A stretch of DNA of 64,000 bases, taken from Natrarchaeobius oligotrophus (lineage in GTDB: Archaea > Halobacteriota > Halobacteria > Halobacteriales > Natrialbaceae). Position numbers and translations under genes: made by a program. The stretch spans positions 1 through 64,000 of the forward strand of contig NZ_REFZ01000006.1 in assembly GCF_003841465.1 (NCBI RefSeq). Reading direction: 5' to 3'. Positions 1-8,410 of the stretch are shown in pieces; the stretch's first letter is position 1; each line of letters starts with the position of its first letter. The notes beneath the pieces were generated by a model. It saw nothing but the letters and a program-made list of their open reading frames with translations, did no database searches and was not told the DNA's origin.

Positions 1-52
1 GAATGGAACGGGCAAACTCGCTCTCGCATTCGCGAACAGAGTGAGCGATTCA

Positions 53-85
53 CCGCCGGAGCGGGGTGAAACCCCGCGACGGCGG
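53..85. repeat. Perfect symmetric hairpin with tandem GA internal loop
   Basis: The arms are CCGCCG, then GA, then GCGGGGT, a GAA loop, ACCCCGC, GA and CGGCGG. Thirteen pairs are perfect on both sides of a symmetric GA/GA internal loop, which is typical of sheared tandem G-A pairs in folded RNA. Function is unknown. It could be a terminator or 3' structure, or part of a dispersed repeat. Confidence 0.6.
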
Positions 86-119
86 CCTTTTGGCATCAAC
101 GGGTTTTGCCGGGGGTTGA

Positions 120-142
120 GGCTGGCGTCGCAGACGCCAGCC
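120..142. repeat. Ten-base-pair perfect hairpin
   Basis: GGCTGGCGTC and GACGCCAGCC are exact reverse complements around a GCA loop. The hairpin lies about 100 bases past the stop of the minus-strand DUF354 gene and may help end its transcript. No U-tract is seen. Confidence 0.5.
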
Positions 143-241
143 GATGCCTCCGGTAAAAGAGGTTGCTGTATTCATCGCCGCATATCTATCAGTCTCTGAG
201 GAGTACTGGAGAAAAACTACGGATAGTTCCGGTAATCCCTA

Positions 242-1360
242 TCAGTCGCTTCCGAGCCCGACAGATCGCGAGGGCTCCGCGGCGACCGCGCCGTCGAACT
301 GGCGGACGGACTCGAGGTCGTCGACGCGGCCGTCGGCGGTGGCGACGTCGACGATCACCTCGGTCAGGTTCGCCTTGTCGGAGAGGAACTCGTCCCGTCG
401 TCGACGCCACGTCTCGTCGACGTCGTCCCGTGCGAGCACCGACGTCGATCGCTCGACGATCTCGTCGGTCGAGGCGACGTTGTGGATCAGTCCCTGATTC
501 TCGAGTTCGACGAAGTTCCCCATGTCGTCGTCGCCGACGAACGAGTTCGAGCGGATCGCCGGCGTCCCCAACATCGCCGCCTCGGTGACCATCGTCTGCG
601 TGTCCGCGACCAGGAGCCTGGCCTGGGAGAGCGCGTCGTGCATCAGCGCGGGGTGGAGGTCGAACGGGCGGGCGGGAAGCCCCTCGAGGTCGGTCTCGCC
701 GCTCTCGTCGGAGACGAGGACGGTCGCGTGGTCTGCGAGTCGCTCGACGATTCGGCGGCGGTCGGCCTCGCCGATGCCGCGCTTGCCGACGTCGTGCTGT
801 GAGCCGAAGGCGTTGAGCCGGAGGATGGCGTAGGGCTCGTCCGAGCCGACGCCCAGCCGATCCCGAATCGACGGATTCGGCTCGTACACGTCCGGGTGGA
901 GGTAGGCGCACTCCTTGACGCCGGGGAAGACGTAGTGGCGCTCGCCGAGATCCTTCCGGAACGTATTCGGCGTGAGTACGGCGCGAGCGAACGGCGTGGA
1001 GACCGTGTGATCGAACGAGGCCGGCTCGGAGTCGATGAGCAACACCGTCGGCGTCGCGATCACCGCGCCGGTGTGGGCGGCGTAGCCGCCCATTCCGAAG
1101 ACGAGGTCCGGATCGAACCGGTGGGCGGACCGGATCGCGCGGACGTAGTGGGCGGGGAGGCGACTCAACAGCGACCCCTTCGTCGTTCCACAGCGACCGT
1201 ACACCTCGTAGGGGAGGTCGTACCACTCGAGAAGATCGACCGTGCACGTGTAATCCCGAGCGAGAACGAGCACGTCGTGTCCCCGTTCGTCGAGCCGTCG
1301 GACGGCGTGTTTGTACAGATGGACGTGGGCTGGCGTGTTGGTAAAAAACAGGTATCTCAT
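242..1360 (-). CDS. DUF354 family protein, glycosyltransferase-like
   Basis: A 372-residue protein of the DUF354 family, which shares the two-lobe GT-B fold of UDP-GlcNAc 2-epimerase and MurG-like transferases. The N-terminus has a hydrophobic strand, then TNTPAHVHLYKHAVRRL (about residues 7-23). A glycine-rich VFGMGGYAAHTGA lies near residue 90, and ADTQTMVTEAAMLGTPAIR near 260-280 resembles the nucleotide-sugar binding lobe. I chose ATG 1360 over GTG 1372 because MRYLFFTN is the usual family start. It is divergent from the 1623 gene and preceded by AGATAACAAACCGAGTC (1401-1417), a motif shared across the cluster. The exact reaction is unknown; a role in surface glycan assembly is inferred from context. 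Confidence 0.8.
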   Translation of the reverse strand: MRYLFFTNTPAHVHLYKHAVRRLDERGHDVLVLARDYTCTVDLLEWYDLPYEVYGRCGTTKGSLLSRLPAHYVRAIRSAHRFDPDLVFGMGGYAAHTGAVIATPTVLLIDSEPASFDHTVSTPFARAVLTPNTFRKDLGERHYVFPGVKECAYLHPDVYEPNPSIRDRLGVGSDEPYAILRLNAFGSQHDVGKRGIGEADRRRIVERLADHATVLVSDESGETDLEGLPARPFDLHPALMHDALSQARLLVADTQTMVTEAAMLGTPAIRSNSFVGDDDMGNFVELENQGLIHNVASTDEIVERSTSVLARDDVDETWRRRRDEFLSDKANLTEVIVDVATADGRVDDLESVRQFDGAVAAEPSRSVGLGSD

Positions 1361-1400
1361 TCTGGAGGTCACCGTATCCTGACCGAACTGTGTCAGGCGG

Positions 1401-1417
1401 ACTCGGTTTGTTATCTA
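1401..1417 (-). promoter_or_regulatory. Shared upstream motif, copy 1
   Basis: On the minus strand this reads AGATAACAAACCGAGTC, 41-57 bases ahead of ATG 1360. It resembles the boxes ahead of the genes at 2984, 4091, 6933, 15979 and 18876. It probably contains the TATA/BRE-like element of a cluster-specific promoter, judged by similarity and position alone. Confidence 0.4.
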
Positions 1418-1599
1418 GCTCATACCCGGCGGAACGCACGCCCAGAACTGACTCAGCGCGCCGATAACGGATTCGCGGCGACGGACGGTCGACGCTCGGC
1501 GATCCGACGAGAACGATCGATCCGTTCGCGAGGGGCCGACGACGCACGGATTTGCCGTCGTTCCGTCCGCCGGCGAGTAGCGAGCGTATAATAATGTGG

Positions 1600-1607
1600 A
1601 TATATTC
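1600..1607 (+). promoter_or_regulatory. TATA-like box for the 1623 gene
   Basis: GATATATT ends about 16 bases before ATG 1623, with a second AT-rich GTATAATAA at 1586-1594. The spacing fits an archaeal TATA box and a nearly leaderless transcript, and it supports the internal ATG at 1623 over the upstream start at 1596. Confidence 0.45.
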
Positions 1608-1622
1608 CCTGCTCTCGGTCGG

Positions 1623-2894
1623 ATGCAGTCACACGACGTTCCAGCTGCCGACGCGGCGACCGCGACGTCAGTACCGTACGGGGAGATCGATCGGTATCAC
1701 TCGGTCCTCGACTCGACGCTCGAGTACGCCCGTCGTCGCGAGTACGCCGGCCCGGACTACGGCGACGGAATGAGCAGTCAGCTCCTCCAGTCGTTACCGT
1801 TCGAACACAGGCTCGTCAACCTCGTCGTCCAGGAAGTCGTCAAGCGTGCGCCGGTGGACGTCAGGCCGCTGTTCCGGGTCGAACACCGGCGAAACTACAA
1901 GGGGGCGGCGCTGTTTTCGATGGCCAACCTCAACTACCACGAACTGGCCTGTCGACGGGGCGAGCGGGGGAACCTCGCGTTCGATCCGGTCGCGGAGGCG
2001 ACCGGCCTCGCGGACTGGCTGCTCGAGGAACGGCTCACGGCCTACAGTGGCTTCTGTGGCGGTCACCGCCACGAGATACAGCACCTGCACACGAAGGGCG
2101 AGCCGAGCGATCCGGACATCGTCTCGACGGCGTACGCGGTCAGAGCCCTCCTCCGGGCGGCGGAGTTCGACGAGCGTTACGCCGAAATCGCCAGGACCGC
2201 GTCCGACTTCCTGATCGAGGACCTGAACTACCGCGAAGTGCCGGAGGGTGCGAAGGTCGACTACCACCTGAACCATCCAGACGACTCGTACACGCTCAAC
2301 GCCGCCGCGCTCGGAGCCGGCATGCTCGTCGACCTCTACGAGCACGCCGGCGACGACGACCTCGTCGAGCGCGCGACGAAGATCCTCGATCACGTCGCCG
2401 CCCACCAGACCGACGTCGGCGGCTGGCCGTATCGAATTCCCGCCTCCGCCTCCCACCTCTCGATGGACAGCCACCACAACGGATTCATCATCGAGGCCTT
2501 CCAGCGATACCGCGACGTCGTCGACGAGGATCGCTACGCCGACACGCTCGAGACCGCCCTCGAGTTCTACCGGGACGAACTGTTCGAACTCGACGGCGCG
2601 CCGAACTTCGACGAGGCGAACGCTTACCCCCGCGACATTCACGCGAGCACCCAGGGAATACTCGTGTTTACCCGCGAGGGCGACCTCGAGTTCGCGGACC
2701 GAATCCTCCGGTGGGTGCTCGCGAACCTCCAGGTCGAGGAGGGACGGTTCTACTACCGGAAGTACCGACACCACACCAAACGGGTGACGTTGATGCGCTG
2801 GTGTCAGGGATGGATGTCGTACGCGATGTCGGAGTTTCTCCTCGCGGTCGACGACGCGAACTCGCGCGTGCCGTCGCCGGTACCGACCCGTTGA
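1623..2894 (+). CDS. Alpha/alpha-barrel (six-hairpin) conserved haloarchaeal protein
   Basis: A soluble, helix-rich protein of 423 residues. It has repeated aromatic/His helices (GFCGGHRHEIQHLHT near residue 150, MDSHHNGFIIEAFQRY near 280, YYRKYRHHTKRVTLMRWCQGWMSY near the C-terminus) that resemble an alpha/alpha toroid, as in sugar epimerases or glycoside hydrolases. Homologues are sometimes misnamed antibiotic ABC transporter permeases, but I see no membrane segment here. Its place between a DUF354 protein and a FemAB-like transferase suggests work on a surface glycan. No catalytic residue can be assigned. Confidence 0.65.
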   Translation: MQSHDVPAADAATATSVPYGEIDRYHSVLDSTLEYARRREYAGPDYGDGMSSQLLQSLPFEHRLVNLVVQEVVKRAPVDVRPLFRVEHRRNYKGAALFSMANLNYHELACRRGERGNLAFDPVAEATGLADWLLEERLTAYSGFCGGHRHEIQHLHTKGEPSDPDIVSTAYAVRALLRAAEFDERYAEIARTASDFLIEDLNYREVPEGAKVDYHLNHPDDSYTLNAAALGAGMLVDLYEHAGDDDLVERATKILDHVAAHQTDVGGWPYRIPASASHLSMDSHHNGFIIEAFQRYRDVVDEDRYADTLETALEFYRDELFELDGAPNFDEANAYPRDIHASTQGILVFTREGDLEFADRILRWVLANLQVEEGRFYYRKYRHHTKRVTLMRWCQGWMSYAMSEFLLAVDDANSRVPSPVPTR

Positions 2895-2940
2895 GAGCAA
2901 CCTGTGCGATTCTGTGACTCTCTTCGCTCGTTTACCGACC

Positions 2941-2957
2941 GGATAACAAGGTCCGTC
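2941..2957 (+). promoter_or_regulatory. Shared upstream motif, copy 2
   Basis: GGATAACAAGGTCCGTC lies 27-43 bases ahead of ATG 2984. Its core ATAACAAGGTCCGT recurs exactly, on the minus strand, ahead of the gene starting at 15979. A cluster promoter element is inferred. Confidence 0.5.
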
Positions 2958-2983
2958 GCGGTTCCATCACGGGCTAGATCTCA

Positions 2984-4000
2984 ATGGACGTCACTCGAAT
3001 CGACCTCGCGGACTGGCGCGACGCCCTCCCGGCGACCGGCTACGAACTCTTTCACGATCCCGACGCCCTCTCCGTCCTCGACGATCACACGGACGCCGAA
3101 CTCCGGCTGTACGGCGCGTACAAGGGACAGCAGTCCGTTGGCCTCGTTCCCGTTTTCGTCGGTCGGCGATCGATCGGCAAAACCGCGTTTTCGCCGCCGG
3201 TTTCTCTCGGCGTGCCGCGGCTCGGACCGATTCTCGACCCGAACAGTCCGAAGCCCCGAAAGGCCGAACGGATCAACCGCGAACTGATCGGCGGCGTCGT
3301 CGACGACCTCGAGGTGGGGAGTCGATCGACGCTGTTTCGAATGACCTGTCCGATCGCCTACGACGATCCGCGGCCGTTCGTCTGGAACGACCTCGCGGTC
3401 GAACCGCAGTTTACGTACGTCGTCGACCTCGAGGGCTGCGACGACCTCGAGGACGTCATGGCGGGCTTCAGCAAGAGCCTGCGAAACGAGATGCGACGGT
3501 ACGACGACCTCGACCTCTCGATCGAGACCGAGGGGATCGACGCCGCGCTCCGGATCTACGACGACGTCGTCGCCCAGTACGAGGAGTACGGCGACACCGC
3601 GCCCATGTCGCGGTCGTTCCTGCGCGACCTGCTCTCGAGGCTCGACGAGGACCGGTGGCGGGTCTACGTGGCCAGGACGCCCGACGGCCAGTACAAAAGC
3701 GGCATCATCTCGCTGTTCTCGCCGGATCTCGCCTACTACTGGCAGGGCGGCGTCACCGCCACCTACGAACACGTCAGCGTGAACAACCTCCTCCATCGAC
3801 GCATCCTCGAGGACCTCGTCGCCGATCCCGCCCTCGAGTCGGTGGAGGGCTACGACCTCGTCGGCGCGAACACCGAACGGCTCTGTGAGTACAAGGGCAA
3901 GTTCAACGGCGAACTCAGGCCCTACTACGTGGCCGAGTCGTCGGGATTCGAGATGTCGATCGCAAAGTCGGCCTACCAGAAGTTCACGGGCATGAAGTGA
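2984..4000 (+). CDS. FemAB/GNAT-like acyl- or aminoacyltransferase
   Basis: A 338-residue protein of the FemAB-related GNAT superfamily (BioF2-like acetyltransferase domain). N-terminal half: YELFHDPDALSVL and GLVPVFVGRRSIGKTAFSPP. C-terminal half: GFSKSLRNEMRR, YYWQGGVTATYE and YDLVGANTERLCEYKGKFN. The last motif recurs in the second FemAB-like gene at 17728. Family members transfer acyl or aminoacyl groups to cell-wall or polysaccharide precursors. Decoration of a surface glycan is inferred from the setting. Substrate is unknown. Confidence 0.75.
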   Translation: MDVTRIDLADWRDALPATGYELFHDPDALSVLDDHTDAELRLYGAYKGQQSVGLVPVFVGRRSIGKTAFSPPVSLGVPRLGPILDPNSPKPRKAERINRELIGGVVDDLEVGSRSTLFRMTCPIAYDDPRPFVWNDLAVEPQFTYVVDLEGCDDLEDVMAGFSKSLRNEMRRYDDLDLSIETEGIDAALRIYDDVVAQYEEYGDTAPMSRSFLRDLLSRLDEDRWRVYVARTPDGQYKSGIISLFSPDLAYYWQGGVTATYEHVSVNNLLHRRILEDLVADPALESVEGYDLVGANTERLCEYKGKFNGELRPYYVAESSGFEMSIAKSAYQKFTGMK

Positions 4001-4056
4001 TCGACGGCCCGGCAAACCGAACGACGCGGACGATCCCCTTCGGGCGTTTAGTCGGG

Positions 4057-4073
4057 TTGTAACAAAGTCAGTC
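4057..4073 (+). promoter_or_regulatory. Shared upstream motif, copy 3
   Basis: TTGTAACAAAGTCAGTC ends 17 bases before ATG 4091. It is a divergent copy of the cluster motif, keeping TAACAA-AGTC. Confidence 0.35.
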
Positions 4074-4090
4074 TTCGAGAAGATACGGGT

Positions 4091-5458
4091 ATGTCGAACA
4101 GTCCCGACGTTCTGTTCCTGGTGCTCGATTCGCTCAGGAAAGACCGCGTCTCGACCTACGAGCACGACCGCGAGACGACGCCCGCACTCTCTACGCTCGC
4201 GACGTACGCCACGACGTACGAGAACGCCTTCACCCCGGCTCCGTGGACGCTCCCCTCCCACGCGTCGATGTTCACCGGGTCGTTTCCCTCCGAGCACGGG
4301 GTGACTAACGGCTTTTCCGACGGGATGGGCCAGCTTTCGGCGTCGCAGTCGACGCTCGCCGAAGAGCTCTCCGACGAGGGGTATCGCACCGCCGGCTTCT
4401 CGAACAACCCGTGGGTCGGCCGGCTATCCGGCCTGGATCGAGGATTCGACGAGTTCGTCGAGTGGGATCTCGAGATTTCGACCGAGACGGACGAGCGCTT
4501 GCACACTTCCCGAGAGGAGCTGTACTCGCGGTGTCACTCGATTCTGGGAAAGGGCGCTCGCCAGCCGGTGTTCGCGCTGAAGCGGCGCTTTTTCACCGAC
4601 AGCCTCGTCGATCGAACGAAGCGATGGATCGAACGCGGAGTCGACTCCTCGGAGCCGACGTTCACGTTCGTGAACCTGATGGAAGCTCACAGTCCCTACT
4701 TCCCGCCCAGGGAGGCCTTGGAGGAGCTGGGACTCGAGGCCCCCGGGCCGCTCGAGCCCCGGATCCTCAACACGAAGCTGCTCGCGTACGTGATGGGAAA
4801 GGCGGACCTCGACGCAGACACCAGGCGGCGGGTCATGGAGTACTACGACGCGAGCGCCCGCTACCAGGATCGGAAAGTCGAGGAGGTGTTCGGGCTGTTA
4901 CAGCGCGAGGGATGGTTCGAAGACACGCTCGTGATCGTCTGTGCCGACCACGGGAAGACGCTCGGGGACTACCCACGGGACGAGCACCCGCCGCATTACC
5001 TCCGGGACATCAACCTGAACGTTCCGCTGTGGATCAAGCGGCCGGGCCAGCGCGAGGGCGAAACGGTCGAAGAGCCGTTCGAACTGACGTCGCTGTTCGA
5101 CGTCGTCCGCGACGGCGATGCTCCCTCCGATCGATACACGCGCGAGACGGCGATCGCAGAGGACTTCGTCCCCCACGCTGGGCGGAGCACGCCCGACGAA
5201 GTCGTTCGCTGGCGGATCGCCGCCGACCGGGAGTACAAGTACGTCCGAAACGACGCCGGATCCGAGTTCCTCTACGACCGCTCGAGCGATCGGCTGCTGT
5301 CGTCCGACGCCGATCGCTGCGACGAGTACGCCGACCGCCTCTCCGAGCGCGTTCGGCGATTCGGGGTCGATTCCGACGAGGACGAGGCCGGATCGCCGAC
5401 GAATCGCGAGATCGATTCGGACGTCGAAGCTCAGCTGAAAGACCTCGGCTACATGTAG
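4091..5458 (+). CDS. Sulfatase-fold (alkaline phosphatase superfamily) protein
   Basis: A 455-residue protein with the sulfatase architecture: metal-binding DVLFLVLDSLRKDR at residues 6-19, active-site block PAPWTLPSHASMFTGSFPSEHG at about 49-70 and VIVCADHGKTLGDY near 280. The usual C/S-x-P-S-R nucleophile position is Thr (T53-L-P-S-H), so the formylglycine route is unlikely. It may be a phospho- or glycerophosphotransferase or phosphodiesterase, as in Thr-using LtaS-type enzymes. No signal peptide or membrane anchor is visible. It is convergent with the GT4 gene. A role in modifying a surface polysaccharide is inferred. Confidence 0.75.
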   Translation: MSNSPDVLFLVLDSLRKDRVSTYEHDRETTPALSTLATYATTYENAFTPAPWTLPSHASMFTGSFPSEHGVTNGFSDGMGQLSASQSTLAEELSDEGYRTAGFSNNPWVGRLSGLDRGFDEFVEWDLEISTETDERLHTSREELYSRCHSILGKGARQPVFALKRRFFTDSLVDRTKRWIERGVDSSEPTFTFVNLMEAHSPYFPPREALEELGLEAPGPLEPRILNTKLLAYVMGKADLDADTRRRVMEYYDASARYQDRKVEEVFGLLQREGWFEDTLVIVCADHGKTLGDYPRDEHPPHYLRDINLNVPLWIKRPGQREGETVEEPFELTSLFDVVRDGDAPSDRYTRETAIAEDFVPHAGRSTPDEVVRWRIAADREYKYVRNDAGSEFLYDRSSDRLLSSDADRCDEYADRLSERVRRFGVDSDEDEAGSPTNREIDSDVEAQLKDLGYM

Positions 5459-5700
5459 CACCGTCGCCGACGATCGTCCTCGATCGGCTCCCGGCTGCGA
5501 CCGGGCGTAGCGAGTGGTTGCGACCGCCCACCCATCCCGTCGGTGCCGTCGCTCACTCTTCACTCTTCGATCGGTGTGAGAATCAGTCCTGGTTCGGTCG
5601 GTGCAGAATCAGTCCTCGGTCCGCGCTGTTCGGGGTTCTCGCCGAGTCCGCGTCGTTCGGGGTACTCGCTGAGTGCGTCCCCGATCCGCGAATCGCCGGG
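5459..5700. other. Convergent spacer with short tandem repeats
   Basis: No gene is supported between the two convergent stops. It holds two imperfect direct repeats: AGAATCAGTCCT at 5579 and 5605, and GTTCGGGGTNCTCGCNGAGT at 5628-5647 and 5655-5674. Confidence 0.5.
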
Positions 5701-6933
5701 TCAGTCTCCGCGGTTCGCCCGACCGTCACTCGAGGCAGTCTCGACGTCCCGCTGACGTCTCCCGGTGTCGTTCCGATGGGAATCTGCGCCACCCCGGAGC
5801 GTCTCGAGCATCCGTCGCCAGTCGTCGCGCGCCGCCGCGTAGGAGTACTCGTCGCCGACGGCCGTCGCGTTACCCGCGAGTCGCTCCCGGAGCCGATCGT
5901 CGGTCACGAGTTCCTCGAGGGCGTCGGCGAACGCGGCGGGCGTTCGCCCTTCGACGACGAGCGCCGTCTCGCGGTGGCGAGCGACGTCGGGGACGGAGCC
6001 GACTCGCGAAACGACGCAGGCCGACCCCGTCGCCATCGCCTCGAGCAGCGTCAACGGGAGGGCGTCGCGCGAGGACGTCAGGACGAACGCGTCGGACTCG
6101 TAGTAGTACTCTCTCGGATCGTCGACCCAGCCGGGGAGGTCGACGCAGTCTGCGAGACCGGACGACGCGAGCGCTCGTTCGACCGCGTCGCGTTCGTCGC
6201 CGCTCCCGAGCATCGCCGCCCGAAACTCGAGTCCCCGGTCGGCGAGCACCGCGAGCGCAGCGACGAACAGCAGCGGATCTTTCTCTTCGCTGAACCGGCC
6301 GATCCAGAGGAAGTCGTACCGGCTTTCGACGGACCGTTCCGGCGGCGCGTACCGTTCCGTATCGATCGCGTTCGAGAGGATGCCGATCCGGTCGCCGTCG
6401 ACCCCCATCTCGCGCAGCTGACGGCGGTGGACCGTGCCGGGGACGGACAGCGAGTCGAACCGTCGGAAGGCGACCCGGACCAGCGGGCCGTACCAGGCGA
6501 CCGCGTGGACGTCGAGGTCCGCGCCGATGATCCCGAGGTGGGCTCGCGCACCGACGAACGGTCGCAACAGCAACGCGTAACAGCCGTAGGGGATCAGCGA
6601 GATGGAGACGATCGCGTCGTACTCGTTGCGGACACCCTCGACGAGTGCCGCGACGAACAGTAGCAGAATGCCGAGCGGCCGCCACCCGAGCGTCGGGACG
6701 GTCCGGTAGGCGATCGAGTCGACCGATTCGTTCGGCGTGAGACAGACCATCGTCGTCTCGCTCGCGACGTCCGCCAGCGGCCCGTAGTGGCGTTCGATCT
6801 TCGAAGGGTTGGGGTGATCCGCGACGATCAGCACCGACTCCGGTTCGGTCGCCTCCGGTCGCTCGTCGGACGACGAGACAGTCGACGTCGGTTGCGCTCG
6901 GTGTGCGGTCGCCCCCTTCGTGCCCGCGTTCAT
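5701..6933 (-). CDS. Glycosyltransferase family 4 (GT-B fold)
   Basis: From ATG 6933 the protein is 410 residues. The longer in-frame extension to 7092 is arginine-rich and not family-like. A Rossmann start SVLIVADHPNPSKIERHY follows a low-complexity N-terminus. The C-terminal lobe has DFLWIGRFSEEKDPLLFV and the EX7E-type donor-binding segment SSRDALPLTLLEAMATG. Such enzymes transfer a sugar from a nucleotide-sugar donor to a lipid-linked acceptor on the inner membrane face. GATTAACAAAACGAGTC upstream (about 6955-6972) resembles the cluster motif. Sugar specificity is unknown. Confidence 0.85.
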   Translation of the reverse strand: MNAGTKGATAHRAQPTSTVSSSDERPEATEPESVLIVADHPNPSKIERHYGPLADVASETTMVCLTPNESVDSIAYRTVPTLGWRPLGILLLFVAALVEGVRNEYDAIVSISLIPYGCYALLLRPFVGARAHLGIIGADLDVHAVAWYGPLVRVAFRRFDSLSVPGTVHRRQLREMGVDGDRIGILSNAIDTERYAPPERSVESRYDFLWIGRFSEEKDPLLFVAALAVLADRGLEFRAAMLGSGDERDAVERALASSGLADCVDLPGWVDDPREYYYESDAFVLTSSRDALPLTLLEAMATGSACVVSRVGSVPDVARHRETALVVEGRTPAAFADALEELVTDDRLRERLAGNATAVGDEYSYAAARDDWRRMLETLRGGADSHRNDTGRRQRDVETASSDGRANRGD

Positions 6934-7306
6934 CGTTTGCGAACCGTCACCGCCGACTCGTTTTGTTAATCCGCTTCTATTTCGTCCGGTCGTCACGGTC
7001 CGACCGGGAACCGATCTCGAGACCGGACCGATCGTCGCCGCCTGCTGCCGTCGACGGAACCGACGCCGGCGGTTCGGGTCCGGAGAACGCACAGCGGAGC
7101 CCGACGAGCCTGCGATCGACGTCGGTCGGATCGGGTTCGACTCGAGAACGTCCGACGCCCGGTTTCGTTTTACTTCGTCGTCTGCCCGTCCTCGTCTCGA
7201 CGGTCGCGTAAGGGTCCCGCTACCCGACGCACGTTCGGCCGTCCGATTCAGTGTCGAGAAGTAACAGGTCCAAAACTAATACTGTCACCGGTAACGGTGG
7301 AGCCAC
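6934..7306. promoter_or_regulatory. Divergent promoter region, GT4 and oxidoreductase
   Basis: This is a 373-base gene-free region. It carries the cluster motif on the minus strand (about 6955-6972). Before ATG 7307 it has an AT-rich AAAACTAATACTG (7272-7284) followed by the palindrome CACCG-GTAA-CGGTG (7286-7299). The palindrome lies where a repressor would block initiation, so it may be an operator. This is inferred from position only. Confidence 0.4.
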
Positions 7307-8410
7307 ATGGTCGTTCAAACTGCAGTGGTCGGTGCGGGCACAGTCTCTCGCACCCACCTCTCCGGGATCAGAAAGAATCCGCGAGCGGAACTGATCGGCA
7401 TCTGCGACACGAACGAAAGCGCCGCGAACGAACGGGCGAGGGAGTACGGAACCGTGGCCGTGACGGATCTCGATCGGCTCCTCGAGATGGAGCCCGACGC
7501 CGTCCACGTTTGCACGCCCGTCCAGACGCACTTTGACATCGCGAGCCAGGCGATCGAGAACGGCGTGGCCACGATCCTCGAGAAGCCGGCGACGGTAACC
7601 GTCGAGGAACTCGAAGGGCTCGAAGAGCTGGCCGAGTCCAACGACGTCCCGCTGACGGTCGTCCACAACCACCTCTTTTACCCGTCCGTCCGGCGGGCCC
7701 GCGAGCTGATCGACGCCGGCGAGCTCGGCGAGCTTCGGGGCGTGGACACGATCTTCGCGGGCATCACGCGACCCGACAGCGTCAAGCGCGGCTCGTGGGT
7801 GTTCGAGCTACCGGGCGGCGAGTTCGAGGAGGCGCTTCCCCACCCGATCTACTCGGCGCTCGGCATCAGCGGCTTCCCCGAGAGCAGAGACGACATCTCG
7901 GCACAGACGTCGTGCTCGCGGGAGTACGAGGGCGGGTTCAGCTACGATCAGGCCCAGGTTCAGTACACGACCGCGGACGGGACCCTGTGTACCGTGAAGA
8001 TGCTTTCGGAGACGAAACCGCAGCGACTGCACATCGTCAACGGCTCGGAGCAGTCGCTGATCGTCGACGAGATCAACCAGTCGGTGTACCGCATCGAGGA
8101 CGACTACACCGCCTCGCCCATCGCACGCTCGAAGAAGGGTCTCGACCTCTCGCTGTCGCAGCTCTCGAGCACCGTCGAGAACGCGACGATGATGCTCAGC
8201 TCGCGGATCGACGACGGCTGGGAGCGTGAGACGAAGCTGAACTCCCACTACGCCATCTTCGACCAGTTCGCGGCCGCGGTCGAGACCGGCTCCGACGTGC
8301 CGGTTCCGGTCCAACAGTCGAAGTGGACGATTTGCGCGATGGAAGAGATTCGCGACGCAGCCAGCCGCAACGCGTCCGACCGGGAAGACGTAATCACGAT
8401 CGGTCACTGA
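7307..8410 (+). CDS. Gfo/Idh/MocA family oxidoreductase
   Basis: A 367-residue NAD(P)-dependent sugar or sugar-nucleotide oxidoreductase. The Rossmann loop is AVVGAGTVSRTHLSGI (residues 6-21) and the family motif EKP is at 92-94. The C-terminal half has the usual beta-sheet domain, including VDTIFAGITRPDSVKRGSW. These enzymes make keto-, amino- or uronic-acid-type sugars for surface glycans. Its TGA stop (8408-8410) is also the first triplet of an 86-base hairpin element. The flippase gene lies 213 bases downstream. Confidence 0.88.
   Translation: MVVQTAVVGAGTVSRTHLSGIRKNPRAELIGICDTNESAANERAREYGTVAVTDLDRLLEMEPDAVHVCTPVQTHFDIASQAIENGVATILEKPATVTVEELEGLEELAESNDVPLTVVHNHLFYPSVRRARELIDAGELGELRGVDTIFAGITRPDSVKRGSWVFELPGGEFEEALPHPIYSALGISGFPESRDDISAQTSCSREYEGGFSYDQAQVQYTTADGTLCTVKMLSETKPQRLHIVNGSEQSLIVDEINQSVYRIEDDYTASPIARSKKGLDLSLSQLSSTVENATMMLSSRIDDGWERETKLNSHYAIFDQFAAAVETGSDVPVPVQQSKWTICAMEEIRDAASRNASDREDVITIGH

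Larger units (their letters stand above)
1..241. other. Non-coding left edge with hairpins
   Basis: I see no supportable gene here. The stretch starts with a GCGAAC..GAGTGAGCGA string of a kind dispersed in haloarchaeal intergenic DNA; a similar string lies at 59826-59845. Two strong inverted repeats follow (53-85 and 120-142). The stretch lies downstream of the minus-strand DUF354 gene and may hold its transcript end, although no T-run follows the hairpins. Confidence 0.6.

Noticed and set aside
2981-4297. Long minus-strand open frame of 438 residues opposite the FemAB-like gene
   Set aside because: It is an antisense shadow in GC-rich DNA: no family features, Arg/Val-rich, and the plus strand carries clear family motifs.
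4411-6663. Plus-strand frame of 750 residues over the sulfatase and GT4 genes
   Set aside because: It spans two well-supported genes in other frames and looks random in composition.
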